Counted from the first letter of the stretch, positions 52,884 through 64,000 are shown. The stretch is DNA of 64,000 nt from Macrolepiota albuminosa (GCA_027475525.1 JAMWFC010000126.1:434001-498000), one strand, 5' to 3'. Program-made: numbers and translations. Notes: generated by a model from the sequence alone, not told the origin.

Positions 52884-54132
52884 ATGCATGATCACCTGCA
52901 TTGAGTAGTCGATGATGCCCTGAGTGTAACCTTACGGTTACCAGACGGAGTGAAGCTGCATAAAGCAGACAGTAGGCACATTCACGTCCAAGTTCAGCGA
53001 CCTGGAAGATTGGGCGATGGATGTATGCACCCATCTCGCCATGTGCTTATACGGAGGCAACCGTATGGAACGAGAACAAATCTTTGTCCTTCCTGAGTTC
53101 TTGGCCGGAGAGGCCATGGGGTGGTTTCGATGGGCAGTACTGCACATCAACCATGTCCAATATGACTGGACGTTCAAAGGAGTCCTTACAGGACTGTACG
53201 ATCGATTTGTGCACCCCTCAACGCTCCAGGATGCGAGGTGGGACTTCCAGTCCACCAAGTACACCAAGAAGTTAGGGGTGCAAGGGTTCTATGATACCCT
53301 TAATGACCATGCCCAGAACATGGCAGTATACCCGGACGGGTATACAATGCTCGAAACGTTCTTGGATGGCATTCCAGCGGACATGCGCCGCTATTTGATA
53401 CGTGAGGACGGACTGTCCCCAGAAGTCAACGATGTGGAAGAGTTTGTGGCATATGCCATCAGGTATGAGCAGTCCCTGAAGACTGCTAACCACTACGAGC
53501 ATCGGAGTGGACACAAAGGGGGACCCAGGTGACTACCGCCTGGTGGGACACTCTCATGGGGTCAGCATGTGGGGACCTTCCTGGCCAAAAAGACTGACTT
53601 GGACCGTGACTGCAACACGCGGTTTGTGGTATGCAGAACCCCTGCTGCAAACTGAGGGCAGAGCCACCCACGCCCAGAGTGGGCGCTGGACAGAGAACGT
53701 CCTAAACCAAGGCCAGACTTCAAGCCGGCCAACCCACCAGGGCAGACAGGGACTTGTTTTGTGTGTGGCCAACCAGGCCACTACGCTACCAACTGCCCCA
53801 CGAAGCCGGGAGCCCTGAGGAAGGGGTATACACCCCGCGCCCACCTTCGAGCTGCACATACTGCAGCCACGAGTGGGAGTGATGGAGACGTATCTGCTGA
53901 GTCTGAGACAGAGCACCCCACAAATGACCAGGAGCCCCCAGAGGAGGCATCGGGCGCTGAGCCTGAGAGTGTGGTCGTGGAGGGGGAGGAGTACGCCACA
54001 GTCGACGTATATGACAACGTCTACGACAACGAGTACTACAGTCGTGACAGCAACTCCAAGTGCTTAGCAGCGATGACGGATTGGCCGTCCACAAATGATC
54101 CCAAAAAGAATAATGTGGTTCGGATGAAGTAG
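52884..54132 (+). pseudogene. gag: Gypsy-3 Gag capsid core and zinc knuckle
   Basis: HREAMHDHLH-stop-VVDDAL, then CTHLAMCLYGGNRMEREQIFVL, WTFKGVLTGLYDRFVHPSTLQD and HAQNMAVYPDGYTMLETFLDGIP (53,017-53,532), then a frame change and TCFVCGQPGHYATNC (CX2CX4HX4C) with an acidic tail ending in DVYDNVYDNEYYSRDSN. Frame breaks near 52,900, 53,532 and 53,750. Confidence 0.83.
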
Positions 54133-54624
54133 GTGACTCTTCATCGTGCAGAGGGCACTTTGCAGCGCCCTACATTGAAACGGGCAGACAAGGAGTGCCT
54201 GGTCTTGTATGTGGATGTTGATGGCCACAAAGCATGGACCCTATGGGACTCTGGGAGTACTACATTGGGCATAACACCCCAGTTTGCTCATGTGTACGGA
54301 ATATCCGTGCAGGAGTTGGATATGCCATTGGCGTTACAGCTGGGCACCATAGGGAGCCGAGCCATGGTGCAGTATGGGACAAATGTGACTGTCCAAATGC
54401 CGGGCTCACGTAGCTGGGAATACATGGATGTAGCAAACTTCGATCGCTACGATATGATACTGGGAACGCCATTCATGCGGCGTAACAAAGTCATATTAGA
54501 CTTTGACCACTGTCAGGTACTAGTGAATGGGAAAGTGATCCCAGCCAAACGAGCTACAGCAGATGACACTGATAATTGTCTGCGACGTCATCGCACTACA
54601 GAGAAATGCAAGGAGTCTCCATGA
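54133..54624 (+). CDS. pol: Gypsy-3 retropepsin-like protease
   Basis: AWTLWDSGSTTLGITPQFAHV (active-site DSG intact), LQLGTIGSRAMVQYG, NFDRYDMILGTPFMRRNKVILDF. Open for 163 codons after a TAG at 54,130. Single domain. Processes the Gag-Pol polyprotein. Confidence 0.83.
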   Translation: MTLHRAEGTLQRPTLKRADKECLVLYVDVDGHKAWTLWDSGSTTLGITPQFAHVYGISVQELDMPLALQLGTIGSRAMVQYGTNVTVQMPGSRSWEYMDVANFDRYDMILGTPFMRRNKVILDFDHCQVLVNGKVIPAKRATADDTDNCLRRHRTTEKCKESP

Positions 54625-54834
54625 CTTGGCCGGCGCAGAGTGCCGGCGGTGGAGGATGTGGAGGAGGAAGTGCAGGCTATGCCTGGACTAAGCGCAGACC
54701 ACAACGTGGTAATGATGAGCGAGGAGGAGTATCAAGCCTCCAAGAGGAGCAACGAGCAAATAATCGCTCCTGAGATTCAAGGCGCAAAGCCTCCAGACAA
54801 ACGCCATTGAAAGGCGAGACAACGGGAGGACTCA

Positions 54835-56798
54835 GTGGATGTATGTCCACCTATGTCCTCACGAGTCAAGTTGGAAGACTTGAGAGACAGCATCCGAGAG
54901 GCAGAAGCCTCAGGAGAGGGGGACACACGGTCCCTATGGGAGCGACCAGCACCCCTGCCAGAGTATGACTGGGCATACGACCCCCGAATGCCGCAAGAGT
55001 GGAATGAGCTGGTGGCAGCCATGTGTGTGCAAAATGCGCACCAGAGACGGATGACCGTCAAACCAGTGTATCGCCAGCCAGCCTTGGATGAGGTGTCCAT
55101 AGTGTACTCACTTGTACGTGAGGGAAAAAGCCTTGTGGCTTATAAGGCAGTGGCAGCGGGTGCTTCGCTGAGACTACATATACCCAATGACAGTGTCAAT
55201 TGGGTGCTTGCAATGCATGAGCAATATGCACCGCCACCTCGGCCACCCTCAGAGACGGTGGAAGTACTTCCCCCGGTATGTATGAAGGGGAAGCAGAAGG
55301 CGACAAGCCTTTGTGAGGAAGATATTCCTCGGTTGCATCAGCAATGGCAAGAAGAATTTGCCGACATGGTCAATGGGACCAAGGAGGAGCTCCCGCCATG
55401 GCAGGAGGTGAACCATGAGATCAATCTCATAGACGAGAGCAAGCAGTATAAGTACCACTTGCCATGCTGCCTGTGTGCACTCCAGGAGCAACTACACGAT
55501 AAAACTAATCGCTATTTAAATGCTCAATGGTGGTCTCCATGCACCACTGCCCAAGCTGCACCATTATTGTGCATCTCGAAGAAGGATGGAACCCTTCGAA
55601 CAGCTCTTGATGCGCGTCAGTGCAATGACAACACTATAAAGGATGTAACTCCTTTACAGATCAGGAGATGATCTGGGAAGACGTGGCTTGGGCGAAGTAT
55701 CGCTTGAAGATTGACCTTACTGACGCTTATGAGCAGGTGCGCATTCGCACCGAGGACGTACTCAAGACTATATTTGCATTGATCATGGGCACATTTACGA
55801 GCAACATAATGCAGATTGGAGACTGTAATGCTCCTGCAACCTTCCAGAGGCTAATGACCTCTATTTTTCGAGACGTAATAGGACATTTCATGCACGTCTA
55901 CTTAGATGATATATTCATCTACTCGGATTCTATGGAGGAGCATGAGCAGCACCTCAGAGTCGTATTCGAACGACTATGCAAGTACAAGCTGTACTTGAAG
56001 TGGAAGAAATGTGAGCTTTACGCTCAGAGTATAGACTGCCTAGGGCATGTCATAGATGAGCGGGGTATCCACCCCAATCAGGACAAGCTCGATCGCATTC
56101 GGGAGTGGCACACACCCCGAAACTACAATGACATCCAACAATTTGTTGGCCTTGTCAACTACATATCGAGCTTCTTGCCCAATGTCACAGCCTATACTGG
56201 GCCACTTATGGCCATGACACAGAACGGGTCACTGTTCAATTGGAGGCCGTTGCACCAGCGGTGCTTCGAGATGGTCAAATGGATCTGTACAAAGACTCCG
56301 ATGATCCGACCAATTGACCCTAGACAGGACGAGCCAATATGGCTTATTTGTGACGTGTCCAAGACAGGCATCGGAGCCATGTACGGTCAGAGAAGCAGCT
56401 GGCAGACGTGCCGCTCAGCAGGGTTCATGTCAAAGAAATTCATGACAGCCCAGCAAAACTATGTGGTGCACAAGCTCGAGACTCTTGCCATACTCGAGGC
56501 CCTCCTCAAGTGGGAGGATAAGCTGATGGGATATCCCATCCACATCATAACGGACCACAAGGCCCTTGAGTTCTTCAAAACTCAGGTGAACTTGTCGCCG
56601 CATCAGCGACGTTGGATAGACTACATGTCAAGATATCAGTTTGACATCACCTATGTTAAAGGTGAACTCAACAAAGTGGCAGACTGCTTGTCATGCTACT
56701 TTGAGAGTGATGTAGTTGGGGAGGCTCACAAGCCTCATGAGTATGTGCAGGCAGACTGCCGCATAGACCCTGATGGAGAGGATTTACCTCTCCACTGA
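54835..56798 (+). pseudogene. pol: Gypsy-3 reverse transcriptase and RNase H
   Basis: WAYDPRMPQEWNELVAAM linker, NGTKEELPPWQEVNHEINL, APLLCISKKDGTLRTALDARQ, then after a short frame break at 55,668 IDLTDAYEQVRIRTEDV, CNAPATFQRLMTSIF, HVYLDDIFIYSDSMEE (intact YLDD), CLGHVIDERGIHP and RNase H LICDVSKTGIGAMYG, with ALLKWEDKLMGYPI and DHKALEFF. 376 open codons from 55,668. The best-preserved RT in the gypsy-2/3 lineage here. Confidence 0.9.
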
Positions 56799-56837
56799 TA
56801 CCAGGAGCTCAGGGAGCATGTCCTGGAAGTATGCGCT

Positions 56838-58500
56838 ATGCGTGACAATGAATGGAGGCAAAGCACTCGCCTCAGGGAGCAGCGTGAAGAGCGGGACGTA
56901 GCCGCCCAGTTGCTCAAGGAGCATGAAGCCATGGACCCAGCGCCCACTGGGGAGCACGAGCGCCCCGATATACCCGTTATGCTTGCGGAGATGCTCGAAG
57001 GTGAATTGCCTTCAGCCCAGCCCCCTAGCCTAGTCAGCGACGACTTCCAGAAGGAAGTGGTGCAGGACTATGGCAATGATTCTCTCTTCACCGAGATAAT
57101 CGCCAACCCTGACGGCCATCCTCAGTTCAGGCATGAGCCTGGTGGACTGATCACGACGGAGAACCATCAAGGGGTGGCAGTGGTCTGCCTCCCCCATACG
57201 CGAACCATTGTTATGCGGGTCTTGGACCAGGCCCATGCACTGGTGGGGAACTTTGGTGCTGCCCAGACGTTGGGCTACATCCGGAGATGGTATTGGTGGC
57301 CACATATGGCCCAAGAAGTGACTAAGTTCTGCGCCTCATGCGCAGCGTGTCAGAGATCCCCTCCCGGGAAGCTACACCAGCTACCCGTACCGGTGAAACC
57401 TTGGGATTCCATTGGAATGGACTTCGTAGGTCCCTTTCCCGAGTCCAGAGGGTTCGATTACCTCTGGGTGGTAATATGCCACATGACGAGCATGATGCAC
57501 CTCATACCGGTGCGAACTACGCTGATGGCTAAGGAGCTGTCATGGATCTACCTGAGGGAGATCATTAGGCTGCATGGGCTGCCTAGCACCATTGTGGGCG
57601 ACCGTGACTCAAAGTTCACATCTCAATGGTGGAGGGAACTCCACAAACTGCTAGGAGCACGACTTCTCATGTCGACGTCCTTCCATCCTCAAACAGATGG
57701 GCAAACAGAGTGGGCTAACCGCAGTATAGGTCAGATTCTGAGGGCAGTTGTTTGCCCTGACCAACGAGACTGGGTGGACTGGTGTCCACTCACTAAGTTC
57801 ACGATTAACATGAGTATCTCAGATACAACAGGGTATGCGCCCTTTGAGCTCAACAGAGGGTACTTGCCCTCCATGCTGCACAAAGTTCATGCTGATATGG
57901 TGGCCCACCGAGGAGTTGTTGAGTTCGCCAGGCAGGCCCTGGAGAACCTTGCGGCGGCGCATGACGCCATCATAGAGGTGCGAGTCTTTCAGGCAAAAAA
58001 TGCCAATCACCGTAGGTGAGCAGAACCGCCAATAGCAGTAGGAGCATTGGTTTACCTGTCAACACGTAACCTGAGACTTCCAAAGGGTCGGGCGAGTAAA
58101 CTCTGCCTGAAATGGGTAGGCCCATACCGCGTTCTAGACGCAGAGCCAAGTACCTCCAACTACGTGTTGGAGCTGCCTCTGGCATTGCAGGAACGATGCA
58201 TTGTTCCAAAGTTTCACGTGTCGCTGTTGCGACCATACAGCGTGTCTGACAATGCGCTATTCTCTAACAGGGCAACCCTGGGCCCCTATAATTTTGGGGC
58301 TTGAGACGATGACAAATGGTTCGTCGAGTGCATCATTGGGCACCGGTGGACTGAGCATAACACACTCGAGTTTGAGGTACGCTGGTCCTTCGGGGACACA
58401 ACATGGGAGCCACACTCCCATTGCTCCAAGTTGGTGGCACTTGACCGTTATTTGGAGTTGAAGGGCGTTAAGCGCCCACATCAATTAAGTAAGCGTGCTG
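56838..58500 (+). pseudogene. pol: Gypsy-3 integrase and chromodomain
   Basis: Open 56,838-58,019: linker, FAASCAACQR-like zinc region (CASCAACQR), GMDFVGPFPESRG, IVGDRDSKFTSQWW (Gly for the usual Ser before Asp), QTDGQTEWANRS, TGYAPFELNRGYLP. After a TGA, 58,047-58,304 gives WVGPYRVLDAEPSTSNYVLELP and PKFHVSLLRPYS, then after another TGA the chromodomain WFVECIIGHRW...FEVRWSFGDTTWEP to about 58,500. Confidence 0.87.
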
Positions 58501-58611
58501 GCGCTTAATTTAATTGGCAGTGCCGATCACGGCTTGGCTGAGTTGGTCAGCAGCTGTGGCTGAAACACGTCTTAAAAGGCGAAATTTCTTTTTTGCTTTT
58601 TTCCCTCAACC

Positions 58612-61600
58612 ATGGACAACATGCCCGTGGATCAGACTGAGCAGCAGCAGCAGGAGCAACAGCAGCATCACATTGAGTTTGCGCCGTTGGTCTTATCGTC
58701 AGCTGAAGGAGGAATGCAGATGGCTCCCCCGCTGACCCAAAATGCGCCCCAGTGAGGACAATCGCAACAAGCTGTGGGCTTTCCACAGCAGCAGCAACCA
58801 CCAGCGGTGGGCTACCTGCCACAGCAGCCGGTGATCAGTGGCTATCCGCCACTCCAACCCATGCAGGGCAACTTCATGCCCCAGAACGCACCTGTGGGCG
58901 GCTATCAGCCCCAACAACCAGTATCGGGCGCTTATGCGCCACATCACACAGAGGGCCAATCCCAGCAACAGGCCTACAGGGGGCTAGTCAGCCCCCAAGC
59001 AGTGCCAGGATGGGGGCAGTTTGCCCCTGCTATGGTGAGAGGGGCTATGGGCGCACATCTTTTGCCCCAGTTTACTGCCCTGGCGCACTACCCTGGGATG
59101 GGTGGTGTGCCCGTAATGATGCCATACCCCCTGGCTTGGATCGGGGCTTGGGGTGCAATGCCCCAGTACAGCGACTTGCATGAGGCGCCAGCCAAGGGAG
59201 GCTGGTCGATTTCCCTGTCGACCACAGCACCAATTGACAATCTAGAGGGACACCAAGCATCCCTCATGCAGGCCACCGCGGCCATTGAGAGCACAGAAAC
59301 TCTCAGTCCAGAACGGAGCATCAGTTCATCAGCTGATGCGCCAACAGAGAGCTTGGCCAAGCTCTCCTTGCTACAGTGGCTGGAAATGCCGCACCAATCC
59401 GAGCCCAGCTCGGAAGAAGAGTCACATCCTCGACGCAACAAAGGAAAAGCATGGGCTGTCGAGCCCAGTCACAACCAGGACTTAGTCCTGGCTACCCTTC
59501 TCCAACGTCTGGAAGACAATGGGTACGATGTACCCGCAGAGTCATCATTCCTCCGCAATGTGGAGGCAGTCATCCTCATCAGCTGGATGATGGACGACAT
59601 GGATCATATGCGCGTCCAGCGCAAAACTGATCTCCTTGCCCTATCAGCTGCTCATAAGCGGCAGACTACACCCCCGAGTCGGGACACCGACTCCAGCAAA
59701 AGGGCACGTCGGCAAGGAGTGGAGGACGTGCCCTCCTGCTCAATTAAGTCGAGCATTGTTGCCCCTGGCTGGGAGGCCGGCCTAGGACGGGACATCCTTC
59801 CCTATGAAGATGTCCCTGCTCCAGCCGCCCCCCGGCTTATCCAGCGCCTTGCCAGCGGCACATCTGAGGTCGCATCTTCGCGACCAGTATCCGTGGTTTC
59901 CACCACATACTCTGGGGAGCAGAGTTCCAGGGGCGTGAGCACATGCCCCACTGAGGCTAAGGCCTCACAACCCTGAAAGGATTGTCGGGGTAAGCAACCA
60001 GAAGGGCACGCATACGTCAACATGCACTTCCCTGAGGATGCCCCGAAAGGGGCCCCAGGGGCTAACATCCCCTTTTTACCCGCAATACTGGTAGAGGGCC
60101 CACCAGCCTGACTCCTGCAGTGTGTGTGGGCAATGGACCCACGGTCTGATAAGTCGGAGCCGGAGAGGCTGCCATCCCCGCCCTCCAATGACAATTGGTA
60201 TGAGGAGCCTGAAGAGGCTCGTATGGAATCCCCTGTGCCGCACGAGATGGCAGCACAACATATGGCACGTGAACGGCACAACAGCAATTGACGGGCCAAG
60301 ATAGAGTGTCGGGCACAGAATAGCGCCAAGCGAGGAGCTGCCCTCCTCGAGGACCAAACCGGGCGCATCCCTGATGCGCTCGGTGTTGTGATCTACCGTG
60401 ATCACACTATTGAGTGCCAGAACTCATTCTTTGGCGTGGGGTTAGCTCCCCAGTTCTATTGGTCGCCAGTCACCAATACCATCTTCATCGGGCAAGAAGG
60501 CCGCGCAGCCAGGTCCTTCGAGACCGATAAAGAGGGCAACGCCGTGTCGACACTCCACAACAGTAAAGTGTACCAAGTGGCACCTCGTGGGTTTCCCCGC
60601 AGTCCTCGAGAAGTCTGCAGGCTTCATGCACTGGTTAACAACCAGTTTACGCTGATTCATTAGTGTCAGTTGGGCTACCTATTGCTCAATGAATTCAAGC
60701 GGGTGGCACTCAATTGCCACCCTACTGCCCAAGACAGAGCTATGTCTCACTTACTTGACGAGGTCAAGTATAGGACCATCACGGTACCTTTTGTGAGTCC
60801 AGAGGAGCGGGAGAACATCCTGCGAATGATTGTGCCAATGCAGATCTATTGCTGCAAAGAGGGAGGGAGAATTGCCTTCGTTGGCCTTACCCCCCCTGAT
60901 CCAAAGCAACCATTTGCTTTGGACTACCTGGGCTCATACGCCCTCCTCTATGGACATCCTGGGACGTCCAATGTATGGACCGGTCTGGCCATGGACCGTG
61001 CCATGTGCATTTATTGGCGCAGCCTCTTTGGATTTGTGCTTGTACACGCCCTCAGCGCCAGCCACCCCTCCAAGTCCACAGTACACAAGTACCTGGCCTA
61101 TGTATTCGCAAGGCCAGGCCTCTACAAAGAGGCCGTGGCTGAGTACGAGGTGGCTACGGGGCAAGTCTTTGTGCCCCTCCATGCTGACGACCCTAACTTC
61201 GAGGCTTGGGCTGTGGACATTCCCAAAGCATCAGCTTCCGTGTTCACCACTTCGGACGCATTACATGTCCTTCTTCACAATCAAATTCTGGTCAGCTGGG
61301 CTGACCATGTGTATACTTATGGGGTCACCTACTTGGCCCACCTATTCTTCAGCGACAGCTGGCTCTACAACAAGGCGGCCGCTATCAATGATGAGAGGCT
61401 GCAATACCTTGATCATTACGGTACACCCCAGTCCATTGCTCAGTGGGATGGGTGGCGCGAGGCCACCATTGGCGATCAACAACGCCTGATGCTCCAGCAG
61501 CAGGACAGTCGTCGTGCTTACGACGACACACTCACCAAGGAGATGTACCTCCTCATCGGGCAAGACATTTATGCCTGCAAGATCTGGACGCACCAGTACC

Positions 61601-61848
61601 CATCTGACACTGGAGATCTTCCTGATCCCCAACCACCTATCCCGGGGATTGTTGACCCCAATCCCACACTGTCCTCCCTCCGGGACTATGACGACTCCCT
61701 GCCAGTAGCAGGGCCTTCGGGCACTTCCTATGCGCCTGCACCCAAGGATGAACTCCTCGACTGCGACATGGACGACGCGACTGCCGATCCATTCCAGGAG
61801 CCTGGGGACTCTTCCATTGCCCCCGTCCCTGACTTACCGACGGCCTGA
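58612..61848 (+). pseudogene. Gypsy-3 ORF3, unknown protein of about 1,078 codons in env position
   Basis: One reading frame from ATG 58,612 (MDNMPVDQTEQQQQ) to the TGA at 61,846, interrupted only by in-frame stops (near 58,753, 59,974, 60,109, 60,289, 60,661), with no frameshift. N-terminus Gln/Pro-rich with repeated GYQPQQP-like units; helical DDMDHMRVQRKTDLLALSAAHKR; basic SSKRARRQG; ILPYEDV; then a folded half with CQNSFFGVGLAPQFYWSP.TN.IFIGQEG, APRGFPRSPREVCRL, YLLLNEFKRVALNCHP, YCCKEGGRIAFVGL, YGHPGTSNVWTGLAMDRAM, FARPGLYKEAVAEYEV and DALHVLLHNQILVSWADHVYTYG. Gypsy-2 has matching blocks in the same order. No recognised domain, signal peptide or clear membrane span. Starts about 110 bp after the chromodomain and ends just before the 3' LTR. 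Confidence 0.8.
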
Positions 61849-61854
61849 CTGTCG

Positions 61855-62009
61855 TATTATCTCAAGACCATAGCTCGGTCTGATTGGGGGGTGTGTAGCA
61901 TAGTCCGCTATGTGGTGTTGGCCACATAGCTTATTATCTCAAGACCATAGCTCGGTCTGATTGGGGGGTGTGTAGCATAGTCCGCTATGTGGTGTTGGCC
62001 ACATAGCTT
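61855..62009. repeat. Perfect 77-bp head-to-tail duplication (join 61,931/61,932)
   Basis: 61,855-61,931 equals 61,932-62,008 plus one base; it duplicates the polypurine tract and the first bases of the 3' LTR. Confidence 0.98.
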
Positions 62010-62281
62010 TACTTACTGTATAGTAGTTAATATTATATTATATTTATTATAATATGATATTATTTACATTATTATATAAATAGTTTTACCAGCTGCTTAT
62101 AAAGCAGCTTATTTTGTGTTGATACTACATAGTCAATAGACCAGACTGGTCTGATTCTGTGCAGTGTGAACCTAAGCTCTCACAATTCCTGTAACTTCGT
62201 ACTACATAGTCAATAGACCAGACTGGTCTGATTCTGTGCAGTGTGAACCTAAGCTCTCACAATTCCTGTAACTTCGTTACA
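61971..62281 (+). repeat. Gypsy-3 3' LTR
   Basis: TGTAGCATAGTCC...CTTCGTTACA, 311 bp. Without the 77-bp duplication at 62,123-62,277 it is 234 bp, the exact length of the 5' LTR. Confidence 0.92.
62123..62277. repeat. Perfect 77-bp head-to-tail duplication (join 62,199/62,200)
   Basis: 62,123-62,199 equals 62,200-62,276 plus one base. Inside the gypsy-3 3' LTR; the 5' LTR has this segment once. Confidence 0.98.
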
Positions 62282-62286
62282 CTTTT

Positions 62287-63716
62287 GGCATATGCCATTA
62301 GATATGAGCAGTCAACACAACCTGAAAATCATTATGAGCAGCATAGTTCATGCCAAAGAATAGTTAAATGTCAGGCAGTGAAGGTGGGAACCTTGCTGGC
62401 TAAATGGTCAGAGATGGAGAAGAATTGCAATCTGCAATTTGTTGTCTGTAAGACAATCTTGGTAGGCCAACAGCCTAGACTTAAACCTGCTAGATATTTA
62501 CCAGTTAAAGATAGTCAACTCTACTCAGGTCAGAACCAAGTAGCAGCCAGAGAGGCACCAGTGCCTATATCATGCATAGATGGAGGCAAAACTGGTGCAG
62601 TTGCAGAAGCAACTTAGAGGAAACCAGTGAGAGACTTCTCTGGATGCTACAACTGCAGGAGAGCAAAACTGGTGCAGTTGCAGAAGCAACTTAGAGGAAA
62701 CCAGTGAGAGACTTCTCTGGATGCTACAACTGCAGGAGAGTTGGATATCAAGGATATTAACAAAAACATAGTGTACAGTATAGTTGGAATTGTAGAGAGC
62801 ACACAATTGCTATGGAATCAACCAGTGCCTCAACTAGAAGTTCAGTGGGCATATGACTTATGCATGCTACCACAGTGGAATAAATTAGTAGCATCAATTG
62901 TGACACATATGATTGGAAGGGTGCAATCAACCCAGACTAGAGAAATATACTGTTATGTATGAGAGAAGACAAGATTTTTGAACTATTAAATATAACATTT
63001 GATGGTTTATTGCTGAAAGTAAGGAGTGTGCAATTATTGTTGAAGACAACAAGAATGGTAAAGGTTCAACCAGTAGTAAGGTTCAATCCTGGAGACCTTA
63101 CAGAAGAGCATATACATGTCTTATAGAAGCAATTTGAACCAAAAGTTCAACAATGCATATCATGTGTGTCAAAAGGAAAAGATAAGGCTATAAGCCTTTC
63201 AGAGAAAGACATTCCTCAATTGTGCCAGCAATAGCAACATGAGTTTGCAGACATCCATCAATGAGACAAAGAAGGCACTTTTCTCTTGGAGGAAGTGAAT
63301 CACAAAATTAATCTCATTGATGAGAAGAAGCAATATAAATATCATTTGTCTTGCTGTCTGCAAGCACTTCAGGATCAGCTTCATGAAAAAACAAACAGGT
63401 ATATAAATGCAAAGTAGTGAGAACCAAGACCAGCAGTGCAAGCTGCACTATTACTATGTATTCCCAAAAAGAATAGGATATTACAAACAGCATTGAATGC
63501 ACAGCAGCACAACAATAATATGGTTAAAGATGTAACCCCTCTTCCAGATCAGAAAGGCATACACAAGAATGTTACCAAAGCAAAATACAGATCACAAATT
63601 GACCTCATGGATACATATGAACAGGTTTGCATACATGAAGAAGACATACCAAAAATGTTATTTTTTTATGGAGACATTTATAAGCAATATGATGCAAATT
63701 GACGATTGTAATGCAC
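62287..63716 (+). pseudogene. gag-pol: Gypsy-4 Gag end and RT start, heavily decayed
   Basis: Resumes with LAYAIRYEQSTQPENHYEQHS, then a GCYNCRR zinc-knuckle remnant (62,640), then jumps directly to QLEVQWAYDLCMLPQWNKLVASI (62,830), so the protease is deleted. LFLEEVNHKINLIDEKKQYKYH-type linker and ALLLCIPKKNRILQTALNAQQ and IDLMDTYEQVCIHEEDIPKM (63,436-63,690) are RT fingers. Stops in every block. Cut at 63,717 by LTR C. Confidence 0.75.
62586..62740. repeat. Perfect 77-bp head-to-tail duplication (join 62,662/62,663)
   Basis: 62,586-62,662 equals 62,663-62,739 plus one base, in gypsy-4 gag around the zinc knuckle. Confidence 0.98.
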
Positions 63717-64000
63717 TGTCAGGAGACTCCTCATTCTTTTCTTCCTTCACTTCCTATTCCTTCACTCTCCTTTCAGTCATTTTCTTATTCCTTTTATCAT
63801 TCTCTCATTTTGCTGTTTCTATTCTCTTAACACTATCTGTTAGTACTATTCTCAGCCTTTGAGATGCTCTGTATCATTCTCTCATTTTGCTGTTTCTATT
63901 CTCTTAACACTATCTGTTAGTACTATTCTCAGCCTTTGAGATGCTCTGGTTCTTTAGCTATCATTCAGACAAGTGTGGGCCCTTTAGTACTACTTCCAGG
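63717..64000 (-). mobile_element. LTR family C copy, runs off the window
   Basis: Begins TGTCAGGAGACTCC inside gypsy-4 RT and reads as the reverse of 45,642-46,097; it contains a 77-bp duplication (63,795-63,948). Its far end and TSD lie beyond the window. Confidence 0.75.
63795..63948. repeat. Perfect 77-bp head-to-tail duplication (join 63,871/63,872)
   Basis: 63,795-63,871 equals 63,872-63,948. The related LTR at 45,642 carries it once. Confidence 0.98.

Larger units (their letters stand above)
51079..62281 (+). mobile_element. Gypsy-3: full-length chromodomain Ty3/gypsy element with ORF3
   Basis: 234-bp LTRs (51,079-51,312; 61,971-62,281 including one 77-bp duplication), TSD CTTTT (51,074-51,078; 62,282-62,286), splitting gypsy-4 Gag. 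Gag, protease, RT-RNase H, integrase and chromodomain occupy 51,444-58,500; ORF3 58,612-61,848. A G-run (TTGGGGGG, polypurine tract) abuts the 3' LTR. Three 77-bp duplications lie inside. Many in-frame stops are single transitions. Confidence 0.93.

Noticed and set aside
45642..64000. LTR C at 45,642 and 63,717 as the two LTRs of gypsy-4
   Set aside because: They are in opposite orientations, and the second interrupts gypsy-4 RT, so they are separate insertions.
1..64000. CRISPR arrays, rRNA or prokaryotic operons
   Set aside because: No regularly spaced short repeats with unique spacers and no rRNA signature; spliced genes and LTR elements indicate a fungus.

Overview
The window is a transposon nest from a filamentous fungus, most likely an agaricomycete basidiomycete. 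The evidence is short GT-AG introns of 44-55 nt, chromodomain-bearing Ty3/gypsy elements, an endonuclease-less Penelope-like element (PLE), and two units of the TTAGGG-type telomere repeat at a PLE junction. The only convincing host gene is a spliced aminoglycoside-phosphotransferase-like gene at 4955-5881. Almost everything else is retroelement sequence at different stages of decay.

Layout. 1-4.2 kb: an LTR family D copy interrupted by a solo chromovirus LTR (TSD GTGTT), a decayed copia gag and a fragment of a gypsy third ORF. 4.2-7.6 kb: the host gene and non-coding DNA. 7.6-16.9 kb (minus strand): gypsy-2, with gag, protease, RT/RNase H, integrase-chromodomain and a large third ORF (ORF3) downstream of pol. 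17,098-43,030: a three-level Russian doll. Outer chromovirus gypsy-1o (plus strand, TSD GTAAG) is cut by an inner relative gypsy-1i (25,365-41,209, minus-strand gag-pol, TSD GGCCC), which is cut by the PLE (27,255-32,376). Gypsy-1o also carries a solo LTR D (19,718-20,760, TSD CCGG). 43-45.6 kb: AT-rich DNA with no clear gene. 45.6-64 kb: AT-rich, heavily decayed gypsy-4, interrupted by a truncated copia (47.5-50.4 kb, minus) and by gypsy-3 (51,079-62,281, plus, TSD CTTTT). Gypsy-3 has 234-bp LTRs and the same gag-pol-ORF3 plan as gypsy-2.

Most interesting biology. (1) Both gypsy-1 copies carry, between pol and the 3' LTR and in antisense to gag-pol, a spliced accessory gene. It encodes two CX2CX6C cysteine triads (six-cysteine, Zn2Cys6-like) followed by a coiled coil. 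(2) Gypsy-2, gypsy-3 and a third fragment share a roughly 1,000-residue ORF3 in the position where env sits in retroviruses, with no family I recognise. (3) The PLE carries a complete type I hammerhead ribozyme in each terminal repeat. A 56-bp GT...AG segment in the 3' repeat is precisely absent from the 5' repeat, a footprint of splicing before reverse transcription. Its ORF1 and RT ORF could be fused by splicing one intron while retaining another. (4) Gypsy-1 has two tandem retropepsin-like domains.

Data quality. Eleven head-to-tail perfect duplications in the window have a period of exactly 77 bp. They lie at repeat boundaries and create frameshifts, and removing them makes the gypsy-3 LTRs equal in length (234 bp). 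They look like untrimmed k-mer overlaps at contig joins, not biology, so long-range order across those points is uncertain.
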